Source: Erythrobacter dokdonensis DSW-74 (GTDB lineage: Bacteria; Pseudomonadota; Alphaproteobacteria; Sphingomonadales; Sphingomonadaceae). Taken from it: a stretch of 64,000 bases of DNA. The stretch covers positions 272,931 through 336,930 of the forward strand of contig NZ_LZYB01000006.1 of NCBI RefSeq assembly GCF_001677335.1, read 5' to 3'. Of the stretch, positions 59,803-64,000 are shown one piece after another. Both the position numbers and the translations under genes were made by a program. Each line of letters begins with the position of its first letter. Positions within the stretch are counted from its first letter, which is position 1. Below the pieces are notes generated by a model that saw only the letters and a program-made list of their open reading frames with translations, was not told where the DNA came from and ran no database searches.

Positions 59803-61229
59803 ACCAGCTCGCGCACATCGGCGAGCCGCCCGGTAACTGCGGCAGCCGCCGCCATCGCCGGGGAGACAAGGTGCGTGCGCGCGCCCGGCCCCTGCCGGCC
59901 GACAAAGTTGCGGTTGCTGGTCGAGGCGCAGCGTTCGCCCGCAGGGACCTTGTCGGGGTTCATGCCGAGGCAGGCCGAACAGCCCGGCTCGCGCCATTCG
60001 AAACCCGCTTCGGTGAAGATGCGGTCGAGCCCTTCTTCTTCTGCCTGCGCCTTCACGAGACCCGATCCGGGCACCACAATCGCCCAGCGCACATTATCGG
60101 CCTTGCGACGCCCTTTCAGCACCGCTGCGGCGGCGCGCAGATCCTCGATGCGGCTGTTGGTGCAGCTGCCGATGAAGACGTTTTCGATAGGAACCTCGGT
60201 CATCGGCGTGCCCGGCGTGAGGCCCATGTAGTCGAGCGATTTTTGCGCCGCGACACGCTTGCTCTCGTCGGCAAAATCCTCGGGCGAGGGTACGCGCCCG
60301 CCGATCGGCACCACGTCCTCCGGGCTGGTGCCCCAGGTGACGCTGGGTTCGACTTGCGCCGCGTCGATCACCACGCTCTTGGCGAAGACCGCGCCTTCAT
60401 CCGTGCGAAGCGTGCGCCAGTACGCCACCGCCGCGTCCCATTCCGCACCCTTGGGAGCCATGGGGCGGCCCTTCAGATAGGCGAAGGTCACATCATCGGG
60501 AGCGATCAGGCCGGCGCGTGCGCCCGCCTCGATGCTCATGTTGCAGACGGTGAGGCGTTCCTCGATGGTCATCGCCTCGAACACCTTGCCCCGGTATTCG
60601 ATCACATAGCCGCTGCCGCCAGCCGCGCCGATCGTGCCGATGATGTGCAGGATCAGATCCTTCGCGCTCACGCCGGGGCCAAGATCGCCCTCGACCTGCA
60701 CTTCCATCGGCTTCGACTGCTGGAGCAGCAGGGTTTGCGTCGCCAGCACATGCTCGACTTCGCTGGTGCCGATCCCGAAGGCGAGCGCGCCCAGGCCGCC
60801 GTGACATGCGGTGTGCGAATCCCCGCAGACGATGGTGGTGCCGGGCAGCGAGAAGCCCTGTTCGGGGCCGACCACATGGACGATCCCCTGTTCCTTGGCG
60901 GTCGCAGGGATATAGCGGATGCCGAAGGCGGGGGCGTTGACTTCGAGCGCCGCGAGCTGGGCTGCGCTTTCGGGGTCGGCGATGGGGACGGGCTTACCGG
61001 CCGCATCCAGCCGCGGCGTGGTCGGCAGGTTGTGGTCGGGAACGGCGAGGGTCAGCTCGGGCCGCCGCACCGGACGCCCTGCGACCTTCAGCGCCTCGAA
61101 CGCCTGCGGGCTGGTAACCTCGTGGACGAGGTGCCGGTCGATATAGACCAGCGCCGTGCCGTCGTCGCGCGTCTCGACCACGTGCGCGTCCCAGATCTTC
61201 TCGTAAAGTGTGCGCGGGCGGCTTGCCAT
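59799..61229 (-). CDS. leuC: 3-isopropylmalate dehydratase, large subunit
   Basis: A 476-aa aconitase-family enzyme. Cysteines for the [4Fe-4S] cluster appear in [20 protein letters not shown] context (Cys near 135), [13 protein letters not shown] and [10 protein letters not shown]. It works with LeuD in leucine biosynthesis. It is the first gene of the minus-strand operon reaching to grxD. Its promoter region is shared with the divergent thioesterase gene at 61354 and contains a TTGAC-N4-GTCAA palindrome. Confidence 0.97.
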   Translation of the reverse strand: MASRPRTLYEKIWDAHVVETRDDGTALVYIDRHLVHEVTSPQAFEALKVAGRPVRRPELTLAVPDHNLPTTPRLDAAGKPVPIADPESAAQLAALEVNAPAFGIRYIPATAKEQGIVHVVGPEQGFSLPGTTIVCGDSHTACHGGLGALAFGIGTSEVEHVLATQTLLLQQSKPMEVQVEGDLGPGVSAKDLILHIIGTIGAAGGSGYVIEYRGKVFEAMTIEERLTVCNMSIEAGARAGLIAPDDVTFAYLKGRPMAPKGAEWDAAVAYWRTLRTDEGAVFAKSVVIDAAQVEPSVTWGTSPEDVVPIGGRVPSPEDFADESKRVAAQKSLDYMGLTPGTPMTEVPIENVFIGSCTNSRIEDLRAAAAVLKGRRKADNVRWAIVVPGSGLVKAQAEEEGLDRIFTEAGFEWREPGCSACLGMNPDKVPAGERCASTSNRNFVGRQGPGARTHLVSPAMAAAAAVTGRLADVRELV

Positions 61230-61295
61230 GATGTCTCGGCTCCTTGGTGAGAGGGGCGATTAGACGCGGCGCGCGCCATCGCGCAAGATGCGTGC

Positions 61296-61309
61296 TTGAC
61301 CGGCGTCAA
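61296..61309. promoter_or_regulatory. Crp/Fnr-type palindrome TTGAC-N4-GTCAA
   Basis: A perfect 5-bp inverted repeat with a 4-bp spacer between leuC and the thioesterase, fitting TTGA-N6-TCAA recognised by FixK/Dnr-like members of the Crp/Fnr superfamily. A closer match to the Fnr site lies 690 bp away. Confidence 0.35.
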
Positions 61310-61353
61310 ATTCGTCATGGATTTGCAAGCTTCATGGGCTATAACTGACAAAT

Positions 61354-61770
61354 ATGTCAGCAACCGAATCCCCTGCCGCACCTTTTGTCCACCCGATCCG
61401 GGTCGAACCGGCCGACATCGACTTCATGGGGCACGTCAACAATGCGCGCTACCTGAACTGGGTGCAGGACGCGGTGCTGGCGCACTGGAACAACCTTGCC
61501 CCGGCTGAAGACATCGCCTCCAAGGCGTGGGTCGCGCTCAAGCACGAGATCACTTACCGAAAGCCCGCCTTTCTTGAGGACGAGGTGATCGCGCAGACCG
61601 TGCTCGAACGCTTCAACGGCGCGCGCGCGTTCTATTCGACGCTGATCAAGCGCGGCGAGGATGTGCTGGCCGAAGTGCAGTCATCCTGGTGCTGCATCGA
61701 TGCCGAAACCCTGCGCCCCGCGCGCATTGGCGAACACCTGCGCACCTTCTTCTTCCCGCAAGCCGAGTGA
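61354..61770 (+). CDS. Hotdog-fold acyl-CoA thioesterase
   Basis: A 138-aa YbgC/4-hydroxybenzoyl-CoA-thioesterase-like protein with VEPADIDFMGHVNNARYLNWVQDA (seen as adjacent parts), where Asp and His/Asn form the active site. It hydrolyses acyl-CoA or aryl-CoA. There is no ribosome site, but a -10-like TATAAC at 61340-61345 puts transcription start on the ATG itself, so the mRNA may be leaderless. CTGACA-AATA-TGTCAG (61345-61360) is a palindrome over the start. Confidence 0.88.
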   Translation: MSATESPAAPFVHPIRVEPADIDFMGHVNNARYLNWVQDAVLAHWNNLAPAEDIASKAWVALKHEITYRKPAFLEDEVIAQTVLERFNGARAFYSTLIKRGEDVLAEVQSSWCCIDAETLRPARIGEHLRTFFFPQAE

Positions 61771-62131
61771 TCCGCGCTTTCGGGCTCATGCCCGGCTGAC
61801 ACCCGACCGCCAGCAATCTCCCGACAGGGCCGAGTCGCGCCTGCGTGACGGGTCCTGACATTGCTGCTGCGCGCGATCCGGATTCGATCGCCGTCCCGCG
61901 GAACTTCTTGTGATCGTTATCAGGTTTTCTGCGGTTTTTTACCAAACTGGGTAAAACAAAAACTTATCAGATTACTTGCAAAGAAAATTTGATTTGCATC
62001 AAATTTGCCAAAAACTCGGAAAAAACCTGTAAAGCTGGGTCTTGAAAAGAAACCAATCGAAGGGTAGGTCTAGATTAGGGATCGTTGGGAAGCGCTTTTC
62101 GTTTACGAATGGCGTGGATGGGAGAGAAATC
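61771..62131. promoter_or_regulatory. AT-rich promoter region of the beta-solenoid gene
   Basis: 361 bp without a gene, strikingly AT-rich compared with the surroundings. It contains TTTTACC-N6-GGTAAAA (61937-61956) and the FNR-type box at 61986-62007, and a TGTAAA -10-like hexamer at 62029-62034. The ATG at 62132 is preceded by GGGAGAG. Confidence 0.6.
61986..62007. promoter_or_regulatory. Perfect FNR/FixK-type box
   Basis: AAATTTGAT-TTGC-ATCAAATTT is a perfect 9-bp inverted repeat with a 4-bp spacer, containing TTGAT-N4-ATCAA, the FNR consensus. Its centre at 61996.5 is about 41 bp from a start predicted from the TGTAAA hexamer, the class II activation distance. Confidence 0.65.

Positions 62132-64000
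<1,869 letters not shown>

Noticed and set aside
61937..61956. TTTTACC-N6-GGTAAAA as a terminator of the thioesterase gene
   Set aside because: The stem is AT-rich and weak, 170 bp after the stop, and lacks a clean T-run; it is more likely part of the downstream promoter.

Overview
The window is dense, GC-rich chromosomal DNA from an alphaproteobacterium, most likely Sphingomonadales and probably an Erythrobacteraceae relative. The evidence is two large TonB-dependent receptors, the F1-ATPase zeta (DUF1476) / BolA / GrxD trio, very tight 1-4 nt gene overlaps with GTG and TTG starts, and the general protein style. The lineage is inferred from protein style; no rRNA is present. I see no insertion sequence, phage or CRISPR array. 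One tRNA-Arg(TCT) lies at 30638-30714.

Layout. 0-6 kb: a partial aldo/keto reductase, an atypical OmpR-type regulator, a convergent RR-HK pair, an EF-hand protein, a sterol-desaturase-like enzyme and a lipoprotein esterase. 6-12.5 kb: a winged-helix regulator divergent from an outer-membrane barrel, a NylB-like serine hydrolase and an MscS channel; then a convergent three-gene envelope operon whose upstream region carries the same 11-bp CCCATTTTGGG element as the regulator/barrel intergenic region. 12.7-17.1 kb: a beta-helix lipoprotein plus TonB-receptor operon. 18-26 kb: a compact type IV secretion operon (VirB1-like, B2, B3, B4, B6, B9, B10, B11, with no B5, B7, B8 or D4). It is preceded by a near-consensus PHO box and carries a perfect 16-bp parS site inside virB6. 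It is followed by ppk1 and ppx.

30.6-55 kb: after the tRNA comes a large accessory, probably catabolic region. A soluble SARP-like/TPR regulator precedes a + strand run of SnoaL-fold proteins, a secreted SnoaL/beta-propeller/SnoaL fusion, two SDRs, a sulfotransferase, a GNAT protein, a 55-aa membrane protein and two permeases (NCS1 and APC). Beyond it lies a GntR-centred locus. One arm encodes an HMG-CoA-lyase-like enzyme, HyuA, HyuB, a family III CoA-transferase and an N-carbamoylsarcosine-amidase-like hydrolase. The other arm encodes a hydantoin-racemase-like protein lacking both catalytic cysteines, two SnoaL proteins and a TonB receptor. Identical TTGTATACAA palindromes lie upstream of both arms. 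Together they look like an import, ATP-dependent ring-opening, deamidation, CoA-activation and C-C cleavage route for an unknown cyclic amide, imide or hydantoin-like compound.

55-61 kb: a Nudix hydrolase, a candidate sigma-54-dependent small RNA with a perfect terminator, then a leuC-to-grxD minus-strand operon with two uncharacterised genes between leuC and leuD. 61-64 kb: a thioesterase whose mRNA may be leaderless, an AT-rich promoter region with a perfect FNR-type box, and the start of a secreted beta-solenoid repeat protein that runs off the window in a polyglycine tract.
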